A stretch of 19,479 nucleotides of DNA. Source: JAAYEL01 sp964344625 (GTDB lineage Bacteria; Bacillota; Clostridia; Tissierellales; Peptoniphilaceae). The notes below the pieces were generated by a model, which was given only the letters and a program-made list of their open reading frames with translations, did no database searches and had not been told where the DNA came from. The stretch covers positions 1 through 19,479 of the forward strand of contig CAYFNZ010000020.1 in the NCBI GenBank assembly GCA_964344625.1, in the 5' to 3' direction. Positions 1 to 6,334 of this stretch are shown here, piece after piece. A program made the translations under genes and the position numbers. Position 1 is the stretch's first letter. Each line of letters begins with the position of its first letter.

Positions 1-60
1 AAGGGCCTCCTTTTCATATATTTTAAATTTATAGTAGAATAAAGTAAAGGAGTGTGTGAT

Positions 61-882
61 ATGCAAGAAAATAGAATTATTTTAAGTGAAGATAAAATAG
101 CTAGCCTACAAGCCTTGACTATGCCTGTCTACGAGGAAAAGTCACCCTGGCTTAACAAGAAAAAACCAGCTTTGATAATAGCTCCAGGCGGATCATATAT
201 GTACTGCTCAGATAGGGAGGGGCTGCCTGTAGCCTTTAAGTTTTTGGCCAAGGGCTACCAATGCTTTGTTTTGACCTACCACTGTGAGGACCAATCTGAA
301 TATCCTATTCCTTTTAAGGACCTGGCAGAAGCTGTTAAGCATGTTAAGGACAACAAGGACTTGTACGGAATAGATGAAAATGAAATCAGCCTTCTAGGTT
401 TTTCTGCAGGTGGCCACCTGGTGGGAACCTATGGGGCCCTTATAGGCAATAAAGACTTTCAAGAAGAGATGGAAATGACAGAAGATGACTTAAGGGTTAA
501 GAATTTGATACTAGGCTATCCAGCAATTCACCTTAAACCCATAGTTGATGCCATATGTGAGACCAAGGCCTTCGACCAAGTTGGCAAGCTCTTTACAAAT
601 TATAGAAAGATAAAAGATGGCTATGCCATGGCCCATAAGGGGATGCCTAGGACCTTTGTATTTCACGCAGTAGATGACCCTCTTGTCCCTGTGGTTATAA
701 GCCTAGAATATGTCCAAAGGCTTTCTGATCTAGGTGTAGAGGTTGAATTCTATATGCCAAGTATAGGTGGACACGGCTTTTCTACAGGTGATGACCTTGC
801 AAACTATGGAAGGGATATAAATCCTAGGATATCTATATGGATAGACTTGGTAGATAAGTGGATAAGGGATAAAATGGATTAG
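61..882 (+). CDS. Alpha/beta-hydrolase fold esterase/peptidase (BD-FAE/Aes-like)
   Basis: This 273-residue cytoplasmic protein is probably a carboxylesterase or acetyl esterase of the alpha/beta-hydrolase fold. The oxyanion-hole motif PGGSY is at residues 42-46, the nucleophile elbow GFSAGG puts the catalytic serine at 115, the acid is most likely Asp206 in HAVDDPLVP, and the histidine is His238 in GGHGF. There is no signal peptide or membrane segment. The length is normal for the BD-FAE/acetylxylan-esterase-like group. The ATG at 61 is chosen because AAAGGAG at 46-52 is 8 bases upstream; an in-frame GTG at 52 overlaps that ribosome binding site. The gene stands alone and ends before a bidirectional terminator. 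The fold and triad are clear; the natural substrate cannot be read from the sequence. Confidence 0.85.
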   Translation: MQENRIILSEDKIASLQALTMPVYEEKSPWLNKKKPALIIAPGGSYMYCSDREGLPVAFKFLAKGYQCFVLTYHCEDQSEYPIPFKDLAEAVKHVKDNKDLYGIDENEISLLGFSAGGHLVGTYGALIGNKDFQEEMEMTEDDLRVKNLILGYPAIHLKPIVDAICETKAFDQVGKLFTNYRKIKDGYAMAHKGMPRTFVFHAVDDPLVPVVISLEYVQRLSDLGVEVEFYMPSIGGHGFSTGDDLANYGRDINPRISIWIDLVDKWIRDKMD

Positions 883-1040
883 GTCCTAAAAGTTTATGAC
901 CTGTGTTAAATATATTTAACAATAGATGAAATAAGTTATCTAAAACTTACTAATATTTGCCAATTTATGCTTATGGGTTTAGAATAACCCTAGCTAAGTT
1001 ATTAGCTACCAATATTTAATAATTAGTTTCAAAATGCTGA
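883..1040. other. Intergenic region rich in small inverted repeats
   Basis: No gene is seen here. The stretch holds a run of short inverted repeats ahead of the terminator: AGGTC/GACCT (881-902), a perfect 18-bp palindrome TGTTAAATA/TATTTAACA (904-921), TAAGTT/AACTTA (932-949), GGGTT/AACCC (975-990) and TAGCTAA/TTAGCTA (991-1008). In DNA this AT-rich some will be chance, but the 9+9 and 7+7 arms are perfect. Confidence 0.5.
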
Positions 1041-1067
1041 GAAAAAGCCGGTAGGACCGGCTTTTTC
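1041..1067. terminator. Bidirectional Rho-independent terminator
   Basis: A perfect 12-bp stem GAAAAAGCCGGT/ACCGGCTTTTTC with a 3-base AGG loop lies between two convergent genes. A-run and T-run arms allow it to end transcription from both the esterase gene (+) and the MBL-fold gene (-). Confidence 0.93.
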
Positions 1068-1081
1068 TGTACATATTTTTA

Positions 1082-2086
1082 TTAATAAATAACTTTTTCC
1101 ATAATTCTTTCTTTAAGTTTTGAAAATTTGTAAACGCCCTTATCTAGCCTCATAGACAAGAACTTAAGCTTTACAAGGTGTTCTGCATGGCTCATGGTTT
1201 CGCCAGTTGCAAACCACTTTTGTGCCCTAGGGAAGTCATCCCAGCCATTGGCCCTGATTCTCCAAGAAATAACAGATGAGATATCCCTTATAGTGTATTC
1301 CTTGCCAAATTCCATAGAATCAAGGATTTCTTGCATCCTTAAAAAGTGGTGGGAGATAAGTTGGTCTATCCTAGCCTTATGGTCTTCTATTATTTTTCTA
1401 TGAGCAGGGAAAATGACCTTAAGATCAAGGGTCTTAAGCATTTCCAATGTAGCCATATAAGTGCCCAGGATGTCGTCATATTCATCGCCCCAGTCGGTGA
1501 TATTTGGGGTAATAGGGTCAAGGACAGTATCTGCTCCGAAGAGGATTTTGTGGTCTTTGTCATAAAGGCCAATGTGGCCAGGTGTATGGCCCTTTAGGTC
1601 AAGAATATCGAAGGTGTAGTCGCCAACTCTTAGGACATCTCCTGGGTTAAGGTCGATAAAGTCTACCTCTTCATCAGGCTTAAAGGTATAGCCTGGGTGG
1701 TCATTGATATCTACTTCATCATCGTCCATGCCATAAAGCTTTCTAAAGCCCAGCATAAGGTCCCAATAACTTTCCTTGATGGATTCGTTTATGATATCCC
1801 CATCAATTTTTGAAGCGTAAACCTTGCTGCCTGCCTTGGCAAACATGCTGGCAAGGCCTGTATGGTCAGAATGCAGGTGGGTTATTACCAGGTCCAGGTC
1901 CTTGGGTTCAAGGCCTAATTGACTAAGTCCATCAAGCATGTCTTTTTTTGACTCCGGCTTGTTAAAGCCTGTATCGATAACAATTCCCCTGTCCTTACCC
2001 TTTACTACATAGATATTGATTTCTTTTAGTGGGCTATTTGGTAAGCTGACAGGAAACATAAATACATCTTTGAATACTTCTTGCAT
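1082..2086 (-). CDS. MBL-fold metallo-hydrolase with C-terminal winged-helix domain
   Basis: This 334-residue cytoplasmic protein has a complete metallo-beta-lactamase fold metal site: HLHSDH at 70-75 (His70, His72, Asp74, His75), His167 in GHTPGH, Asp186 in FGADT and His229 in FPAHR. Two metal ions, usually zinc or iron, are expected. After about residue 240 comes a helical, winged-helix-like tail with a WFATGETMSHAEHL stretch, as in the BLACT-type hydrolases related to LACTB2. No rubredoxin or flavodoxin domain is attached, so it is not a flavodiiron protein. The start is supported by AGGAGA 6-7 bases upstream. It is probably a single-gene unit with its own promoter, facing away from the phasin-like/UbiB pair. 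Family members hydrolyse thioesters, lactones, phosphodiesters or RNA; the substrate here is unknown. Confidence 0.88.
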   Translation of the reverse strand: MQEVFKDVFMFPVSLPNSPLKEINIYVVKGKDRGIVIDTGFNKPESKKDMLDGLSQLGLEPKDLDLVITHLHSDHTGLASMFAKAGSKVYASKIDGDIINESIKESYWDLMLGFRKLYGMDDDEVDINDHPGYTFKPDEEVDFIDLNPGDVLRVGDYTFDILDLKGHTPGHIGLYDKDHKILFGADTVLDPITPNITDWGDEYDDILGTYMATLEMLKTLDLKVIFPAHRKIIEDHKARIDQLISHHFLRMQEILDSMEFGKEYTIRDISSVISWRIRANGWDDFPRAQKWFATGETMSHAEHLVKLKFLSMRLDKGVYKFSKLKERIMEKVIY

Positions 2087-2118
2087 AAATTCTCTCCTTT
2101 TTTTAAGCTCCTAAGATA

Positions 2119-2157
2119 ATATTAAATTTTATTAAGGGGATTGTCAATTATTGTCAA
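2119..2157 (-). promoter_or_regulatory. Promoter of MBL-fold gene with two phased ATTGTCAAT repeats
   Basis: On the minus strand TTGACA (2147 to 2142) lies 17 bases before TAATAT (2124 to 2119). A second TTGACA sits exactly 10 bases further upstream (2157 to 2152). Each lies in a palindromic ATTGTCAAT (2140-2148 and 2150-2158), which could be a phased operator. Confidence 0.55.
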
Positions 2158-2185
2158 TGTCTTGACTTAATATTTAAATAATAAT

Positions 2186-2215
2186 TTGTTTAAAATTTAA
2201 ATAACCTGCTATAAT
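2186..2215 (+). promoter_or_regulatory. Promoter of phasin-like/UbiB operon (extended -10)
   Basis: TTGTTT at 2186-2191, an 18-base spacer, and TATAAT at 2210-2215 preceded by TGC (extended -10). The start codon follows 30 bases downstream, behind AGGAGG at 2235-2240. Confidence 0.7.
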
Positions 2216-2245
2216 TAAGGTATATAAACTAAAAAGGAGGCTATC

Positions 2246-2533
2246 ATGAGAAGAGAATTAAGAGATTTATTAGAAGAATCAATGCTTTTTGGAAAGGGGG
2301 TTGTAGACCTTTCCAGGGAAACTGTTGAATCATTTGTTGACGACATGGTTGACAGGGGAAGAATCCAAAAAGAAGAAGCTGAAAGTATAAGAGAAGAATA
2401 CAGGCTTAAGAAGGAAGCTCAACAATTTGAACTTGAAAAGGCTTTTGAAGAAAAAATAGCGGAAGCCTTCTTAAAGAAATTGGAAGCGGATGAAGAATTT
2501 AGAAATAAGGTTAAGGACTTATTAGAAAAATAA
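2246..2533 (+). CDS. Phasin-like small coiled-coil protein (COG3937-type)
   Basis: This 95-residue, highly charged, almost wholly helical protein has a phasin-like N-terminal segment (VVDLSRETVESFVDDMVDRG, about 19-38). A Glu/Lys-rich coiled coil covers about 40-95. It resembles the small proteins annotated as PHA granule-associated or poly(hydroxyalkanoate) synthesis regulators in Firmicutes, often found beside an ABC1/UbiB kinase as here. No PHA synthase is in the window, so a granule role is not supported. It is transcribed with the kinase from one promoter, with only 4 bases between the genes, which suggests a shared complex. The coiled coil is easy to see; the cellular function is not known. 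Confidence 0.78.
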   Translation: MRRELRDLLEESMLFGKGVVDLSRETVESFVDDMVDRGRIQKEEAESIREEYRLKKEAQQFELEKAFEEKIAEAFLKKLEADEEFRNKVKDLLEK

Positions 2534-2537
2534 TTAT

Positions 2538-4208
2538 ATGAAGATTAAGGGATATTCCTCAAGATATCTAACTATAGTAAATATCTTGAGGAAGAATTCA
2601 TTATTAAAAAAATATAATAAACTAAAAAATACGGAATACTCCGAGAATGACCACGAAGCCTATGACGCCCTGGCAAGTGACTTTGGCATAAGTCTAAGGG
2701 TCTGCTTTGAAGAGATAGGGCCTACCTTTGTTAAGTTCGGGCAAATGCTTTCGACCATGTTTGAAATGCTCCCCAAAAAGGTAATTGAAGAACTTGAGAA
2801 ATTACAAGACGAGGTTCCTGCATTTTCCGGGGCCAAGGCCATAGAAATGATCGAAGAAAGCTATGGAAAGAAGATAGACGAGATTTTCTCTTCTTTTGAT
2901 ACCGAGCCAATCGCTCAAGGTTCTATCGCCCAGGTCCATAAGGCCTATTTGAAAAACGGCAAGAAGGTTGCCGTTAAGGTTCAAAGGCCGGGGATTAAGG
3001 CTGCCATCTTGCTGGATACATCTATCCTAGAAAATCTGGCCAAGAGGTTTAATAAATATATTAAGATTAATGAAATTGTAAACCTGGTAGATCTAGTCGA
3101 TGAATTTAAAGACCAGATTTTTAGGGAAATAGACTTTGCTAAAGAGGCTGAAAATATGGTCAGGTTCTCCAGGGAGAACAGGAAGGACAGGTATGTCTTT
3201 ACCCCTTATCTTTACAAGGAGTACATAAATGACAAGGTCATTATTATGGAGTTCATTGAGGCGAAATCCATAAAGGCTATCTCTGAGGGAACTATAGACA
3301 GGTATGGGGAGGAGCTTGCAAAGAGGCTGATTTATTCTTTTACAAGTCAGGTTTTTGAAAAGGGCTTTTTTCACGCCGACCCTCACCCTGGAAATATCCT
3401 TATTAATGACAAAAACGACCTATTTTTGACGGACTTTGGTATAGTGGGAGTTTTGACGGATAGGAAAAAATACACTCTTTTGAAGCTTTTTATGGGGATA
3501 AGTATAAATTCTACTAGGATAATCCTAACCTCTCTTATAGAACTTGGGGCCATCAGTAGTGACGTAAATAGCAAGGCCTTTGAGTTTGAAGTAAGGCAGT
3601 TTTTAGACAAGTATATGAAGATGTCCCTTAAGGAAATCAAGGTAGCAGATATCTTCAATAACTTTATGAAAATCCTCTATAAGTACAATATTAGGATAGA
3701 CAGGTCCTTGCTTGCAGTTGGCAAGACCGTTCTCATCTTGGAAGGGGTTATAGAGTCTTTGGACAAGAAGTCTTCTTTGATAGAATTATCTAGGCCTATA
3801 GCAAAAAAACTTTTTAAGAGATTTATTTCCATAGACTACCTAAAAAATTACCTCGTAGATTCATCTGTGGATACCTTGGAACTCTTGGTTACCACCCCTA
3901 AAACCCTCTTGGATATCTCTAGAAAACTAGATGAAAATGGCTATGTAATCCAGATAAATAAGATTGAGGATGACAGGTTGGTCAACCTAGAAATTGAAAA
4001 GATTAGGCAAAATCAAAGAAATATAATCTTGATTTCTTCCATTATCTTGTTTATGGTGTCTTTGATAGTACTTAGTCTTTCAGATACGGTAAAATACAGG
4101 ATAATCTGGGACTTGATTTCTATTGGATCATTTGCAAGTGTATCAGTAGTAGGCCTTTATTCCTTGATTAAATATATAAGATATGATAAAAATAAAAAGA
4201 TAAAATAA
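2538..4208 (+). CDS. ABC1/UbiB/AarF-family atypical kinase, membrane-anchored
   Basis: This 556-residue protein-kinase-like protein carries the ABC1 hallmarks in order: KFGQ at 66-69 (the KxGQ motif), an A-rich nucleotide loop IAQGSIAQVH at 125-134, lysine 147 in VAVKVQRPG, FREIDFAKEAEN at 195-206 (the ExD-type motif), the catalytic HADPHPGN at 279-286 and DFG at 299-301. Two hydrophobic helices at about 495-514 and 522-545 anchor the C terminus in the membrane. The family (UbiB, COQ8, ADCK) acts as an ATPase supporting quinone or lipid metabolism. No ubiquinone genes are nearby, so the ubiquinone annotation should not be transferred. No clear ribosome binding site precedes the ATG, and translation is probably coupled to the phasin-like gene ending 4 bases upstream. 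A glycine stands where the A-rich loop normally has its last alanine. Confidence 0.92.
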   Translation: MKIKGYSSRYLTIVNILRKNSLLKKYNKLKNTEYSENDHEAYDALASDFGISLRVCFEEIGPTFVKFGQMLSTMFEMLPKKVIEELEKLQDEVPAFSGAKAIEMIEESYGKKIDEIFSSFDTEPIAQGSIAQVHKAYLKNGKKVAVKVQRPGIKAAILLDTSILENLAKRFNKYIKINEIVNLVDLVDEFKDQIFREIDFAKEAENMVRFSRENRKDRYVFTPYLYKEYINDKVIIMEFIEAKSIKAISEGTIDRYGEELAKRLIYSFTSQVFEKGFFHADPHPGNILINDKNDLFLTDFGIVGVLTDRKKYTLLKLFMGISINSTRIILTSLIELGAISSDVNSKAFEFEVRQFLDKYMKMSLKEIKVADIFNNFMKILYKYNIRIDRSLLAVGKTVLILEGVIESLDKKSSLIELSRPIAKKLFKRFISIDYLKNYLVDSSVDTLELLVTTPKTLLDISRKLDENGYVIQINKIEDDRLVNLEIEKIRQNQRNIILISSIILFMVSLIVLSLSDTVKYRIIWDLISIGSFASVSVVGLYSLIKYIRYDKNKKIK

Positions 4209-4247
4209 AAACAGAGCTGAGAAAGAATAAGGAGTCAGCTCTGTTTT
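4208..4247 (+). terminator. Rho-independent terminator after UbiB-like gene
   Basis: A perfect 13-bp stem AAAACAGAGCTGA/TCAGCTCTGTTTT with a 14-base loop, overlapping the last base of the kinase stop codon. The final T-run is only four bases, and the A-rich left arm could also work on the minus strand. Confidence 0.8.
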
Positions 4248-4255
4248 GTATGTAT

Positions 4256-4302
4256 CCATGCGTAGCATGCTGGAATTATGTGGTTGAAGCAATTACTTCA
4301 AC
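4256..4302. repeat. Possible small palindromic element (two hairpins)
   Basis: Just after the terminator lie CATGC-GTA-GCATG (4257-4269) and GTTGAAG-CAATTA-CTTCAAC (4283-4302), both perfect inverted repeats. The first hairpin and its flank resemble the element at 19448-19479. No coding function is seen. Confidence 0.4.
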
Positions 4303-4325
4303 GGAAGTATTATATTATACAAAAA

Positions 4326-4358
4326 AGAAAAAAGCAATGATAAGTCATGCTTTTTTCT
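4326..4358 (-). terminator. Rho-independent terminator after thiT
   Basis: The stem AGAAAAAAGC...GCTTTTTTCT plus an inner ATGA/TCAT helix (one bulged A) has an A6 arm on the plus strand, which gives a U-run on the minus-strand transcript 46 bases past the thiT stop codon. It could act in both directions. Confidence 0.8.
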
Positions 4359-4403
4359 CTTGAAAGTAATTGATTATTAAATATTGTTAAATATTGCTTA
4401 TCC

Positions 4404-4961
4404 CTAATATTGCTTCTTTAGGACCCTATTTAATGGTCCCCACAGCATGATTAAAAGGACGATAGTTATGATTAACTCTGGTACCATGTAGCTTGCATTG
4501 TATTGCAATGAAAAGATAGTTGATGCTGGTATAGAGTTTGGGTCGCTTGCAAAAAATACTATACCTGAGATGGTATGAGAAACAAATCTCAAGAAGTATG
4601 CAAGGACTACAAAAGGTATAAAACCGTATACGTTATCTCTTTCTTTAGGCCTAATAGTTAAGCCGCTAAATCCAACCATGGTAAATGCCAATGGATAATC
4701 CAAGATAGCTTGAACTGGATGGTAGATATGTGGACTAAGGATCATTTGCAATAGACCAAACATAAGTCCAGTTAATAAGCCTCTTGATAGGCCCCATCTA
4801 ATTGAAATAATTATTATAGGCAAGCATGATGCTAAAGTGATAGATCCGCCATTAGGTAGCTCGTAGTGAGGTACTACCCTGTCAAGGACGATGGCAAGAG
4901 CTAGCATTATCCCTGCTTCAACAAGAAAATTCAAACTAAAAAACTCTTTATTTTTGTTCAT
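4404..4961 (-). CDS. thiT: ThiT, thiamine-specific ECF transporter S component
   Basis: This 185-residue integral membrane protein with about six helices is the thiamine-binding subunit of an energy-coupling factor transporter. It resembles B. subtilis YuaJ/ThiT closely: LPNGGSITLASCLPIIIIS at 35-53, HPVQAILDYPLAF at 81-93, RFVSHTISGIVFFAS at 125-139 and SLQYNASYMVPE at 151-162. By comparison with L. lactis ThiT, Asp88, His129 and Asn155 line up with its thiamine-contacting Glu84, His125 and Asn151. The ATG at 4961 is used; a TTG at 4997 would start inside the riboswitch terminator. The ribosome binding site (GGGCGG) is weak. A TPP riboswitch directly upstream confirms the thiamine link. The shared EcfA/EcfA'/EcfT module is not in this window. 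Confidence 0.95.
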   Translation of the reverse strand: MNKNKEFFSLNFLVEAGIMLALAIVLDRVVPHYELPNGGSITLASCLPIIIISIRWGLSRGLLTGLMFGLLQMILSPHIYHPVQAILDYPLAFTMVGFSGLTIRPKERDNVYGFIPFVVLAYFLRFVSHTISGIVFFASDPNSIPASTIFSLQYNASYMVPELIITIVLLIMLWGPLNRVLKKQY

Positions 4962-4974
4962 AATTCCGCCCAAT

Positions 4975-4995
4975 AAAAAAAGCGCCAAGCGGCGC
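4975..4995 (-). terminator. Intrinsic terminator of the TPP riboswitch
   Basis: GCGCC-GCTT-GGCGC followed by seven U on the minus strand, between the riboswitch and the thiT start. TPP binding is expected to favour this hairpin and stop transcription. Confidence 0.92.
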
Positions 4996-5004
4996 AAATA
5001 TTTA

Positions 5005-5080
5005 CACTTTCCTCCGCTATTATTACATAGATCAGGTACAAGGGTCAGATAAAATCTTCTCAGCTTTCGCTCCCCTAGTG
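5005..5080 (-). promoter_or_regulatory. TPP riboswitch (thi-box)
   Basis: Read on the minus strand, it shows the conserved TPP aptamer blocks in order: GGGGAGC, GCTGAGA, GACCCTT, ACCTGATCT, GTAATAATAGCGGAGGAAAG. The ends CACT (5080-5077) and AGTG (5008-5005) close helix P1. With the terminator just downstream it is an OFF switch for thiT when thiamine pyrophosphate is plentiful. Confidence 0.96.
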
Positions 5081-5117
5081 ATTGATAAAGAAATATTAAC
5101 TTGTAGTGTATGTTAAA

Positions 5118-5146
5118 ATTATATACTTTATAAGTGTATTATTCAA
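5118..5146 (-). promoter_or_regulatory. Promoter of the TPP riboswitch-thiT unit
   Basis: On the minus strand TTGAAT (5146 to 5141), a 17-base spacer and TATAAT (5123 to 5118). The -35 overlaps the stop codon of the upstream ECF gene, so thiT appears to be started independently, about 35 bases before the riboswitch. Confidence 0.6.
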
Positions 5147-5642
5147 CACTTTTTCTAATATAGTCAACTACACCTGTGTTTTTCATGGACCTGTAGATGA
5201 TAGCTGCCACAGTAGAACAAACGATAGCTTGGATTAGGTTGCCGCCTACATTTGGTAGGGCACCGCCTAGACCGTAAAGGAAGCATTCACTTATAAAATA
5301 GCCAACTACCATGAAGACACCAGCAACTAGGCAGTAAATAAAGACATACTTGTCCTTGCTGGAATTGTTTAACTTTGCAACTATGTAGCCTTCAATACCC
5401 TTAATGACAAAGGTGAAAGGGGCATAAATGACGAAACCTGCAAAAATGTCTGCTAGGCTTGAACCTATAGAACCAGCAATCATGCCGCCAACAGGTCCGA
5501 ATAAAAGTCCTGATAAATAAACGCCCACATCTCCAAGATTTAAATAGCCATCCTTAACGAGATAAGGAACTTGGAATATCCATGTCAAAAGTAGTGTAAG
5601 GGCTATACACATAGAATAATAAACCAAATTTCTTACTTTCAT
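5139..5642 (-). CDS. ECF transporter S component, HmpT/PdxU-like
   Basis: This 167-residue membrane protein has about five or six hydrophobic helices. The conserved block DGYLNLGDVGVYLSGLLFG is at about 31-49, followed by GGMIAGSIGSSLADI (52-66) and APFTFVIKGIEGYIVAKL (74-91). This pattern is typical of the COG4720/HmpT-like S components of ECF transporters, assigned to hydroxymethylpyrimidine or pyridoxine uptake. The ATG at 5642 is preferred because GGAGG lies 5 bases before it; the upstream ATG at 5654 overlaps that site. It lies just upstream of thiT, which supports a thiamine-precursor substrate, but it has its own promoter and is not behind the TPP riboswitch, so a B6 vitamer remains possible. 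It would share the energising module with ThiT. Confidence 0.85.
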   Translation of the reverse strand: MKVRNLVYYSMCIALTLLLTWIFQVPYLVKDGYLNLGDVGVYLSGLLFGPVGGMIAGSIGSSLADIFAGFVIYAPFTFVIKGIEGYIVAKLNNSSKDKYVFIYCLVAGVFMVVGYFISECFLYGLGGALPNVGGNLIQAIVCSTVAAIIYRSMKNTGVVDYIRKSVE

Positions 5643-5669
5643 TTCTTCCTCCATATTACTTTCTGAACT

Positions 5670-5697
5670 ATTATATACATATTTGCTACATAAACAA
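5670..5697 (-). promoter_or_regulatory. Promoter of the HmpT/PdxU-like gene
   Basis: On the minus strand TTGTTT (5697 to 5692), a 16-base spacer and TATAAT (5675 to 5670). The short leader of about 25 bases leaves no room for a riboswitch. Confidence 0.55.
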
Positions 5698-5757
5698 AAG
5701 TATAATTTAAAATATAAGTCCCATATTTACTTAAATGAGCTTTTATACCACAAGCTG

Positions 5758-5786
5758 TTGACAAGCCTATTTATCTACTATATAAT
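5758..5786 (+). promoter_or_regulatory. Perfect consensus sigma-A promoter of carD operon
   Basis: TTGACA at 5758-5763, a 17-base spacer and TATAAT at 5781-5786, matching the vegetative consensus at all 12 positions. The transcript would have a leader of about 48 bases with GGGAGG at 5830-5835 before the carD ATG. Confidence 0.85.
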
Positions 5787-5840
5787 TATTTATTTTATAT
5801 ATTTTAAAATATAGAGTATAATGTTATAAGGGAGGTTATT

Positions 5841-6320
5841 ATGTATAGTATTGGTGATAAAATTGTTTATTCGGTTCATGGAGCGGGTACGATAGTAGAT
5901 ATTCAGAATATAGAAATTCTTGGCGATGAAAAGAAATACTATATCTTGCAATTACCCATTAATAACATTAAGATATCTATACCTGTAGACGGGGTTGAAG
6001 GAGCGGTTATAAGACCTGTAATTTCAAAGTCCGAAGGAAAAAAGGTTGTTGAAATTTTAAAAGCTGAAAAGACAGAGATGTCAGGAAACTGGGGACAAAG
6101 ATACAGGGAGAACCTAGAAACTATAAAAACTGGCGATATTTACGAAATTGCCGACATAGTTAGGAACTTGACCATATTGGACATGACTAAGGGCCTTTCT
6201 GCATCCGAGAAAAAGATGTTGACTAATAGTAAGAGGATTATTGTATCAGAACTTGTAATCATAGGAGCATTGGAAAAAGATGAAGCCTCACAGATGATAG
6301 ATGACCTCATTACTATCTAA
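5841..6320 (+). CDS. carD: CarD/CdnL-family RNA polymerase-binding regulator
   Basis: This 159-residue protein belongs to the CarD/CdnL/TRCF family. The N-terminal Tudor-like domain (about 1-65: YSIGDKIVYSVHGAGTI, then KKYYILQLPI and KISIPVD) is the part that contacts the RNA polymerase beta subunit. The C-terminal half (about 70-155) is helical, with the NWGQRYREN stretch (93-101) that in the family helps stabilise the open complex at promoters. It lacks the helicase part of Mfd. The start has a strong ribosome binding site and the gene is driven by a full consensus promoter, as expected for an abundant general factor. It is followed after 14 bases by yacL, a common clostridial order. Confidence 0.92.
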   Translation: MYSIGDKIVYSVHGAGTIVDIQNIEILGDEKKYYILQLPINNIKISIPVDGVEGAVIRPVISKSEGKKVVEILKAEKTEMSGNWGQRYRENLETIKTGDIYEIADIVRNLTILDMTKGLSASEKKMLTNSKRIIVSELVIIGALEKDEASQMIDDLITI

Positions 6321-6334
6321 GATAAGGAGGTAAG

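Noticed and set aside
52..60. GTG start at 52 giving a three-residue longer esterase
   Set aside because: It overlaps the AAAGGAG ribosome binding site at 46-52, which is correctly spaced for the ATG at 61.
1194..1597. Plus-strand frames opposite the MBL-fold gene
   Set aside because: They are antisense to an intact metal-site-bearing gene and resemble no family.
4962..4997. TTG start at 4997 for thiT
   Set aside because: It would start translation inside the riboswitch terminator stem and adds residues not found in ThiT proteins.
5098..5138. Terminator between the HmpT/PdxU-like gene and thiT
   Set aside because: No stem with a U-run is present; the stretch is better explained as the thiT promoter, so some read-through is possible.
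5643..5654. ATG at 5654 as start of the HmpT/PdxU-like gene
   Set aside because: It overlaps the GGAGG that serves the ATG at 5642 and has no ribosome binding site of its own.
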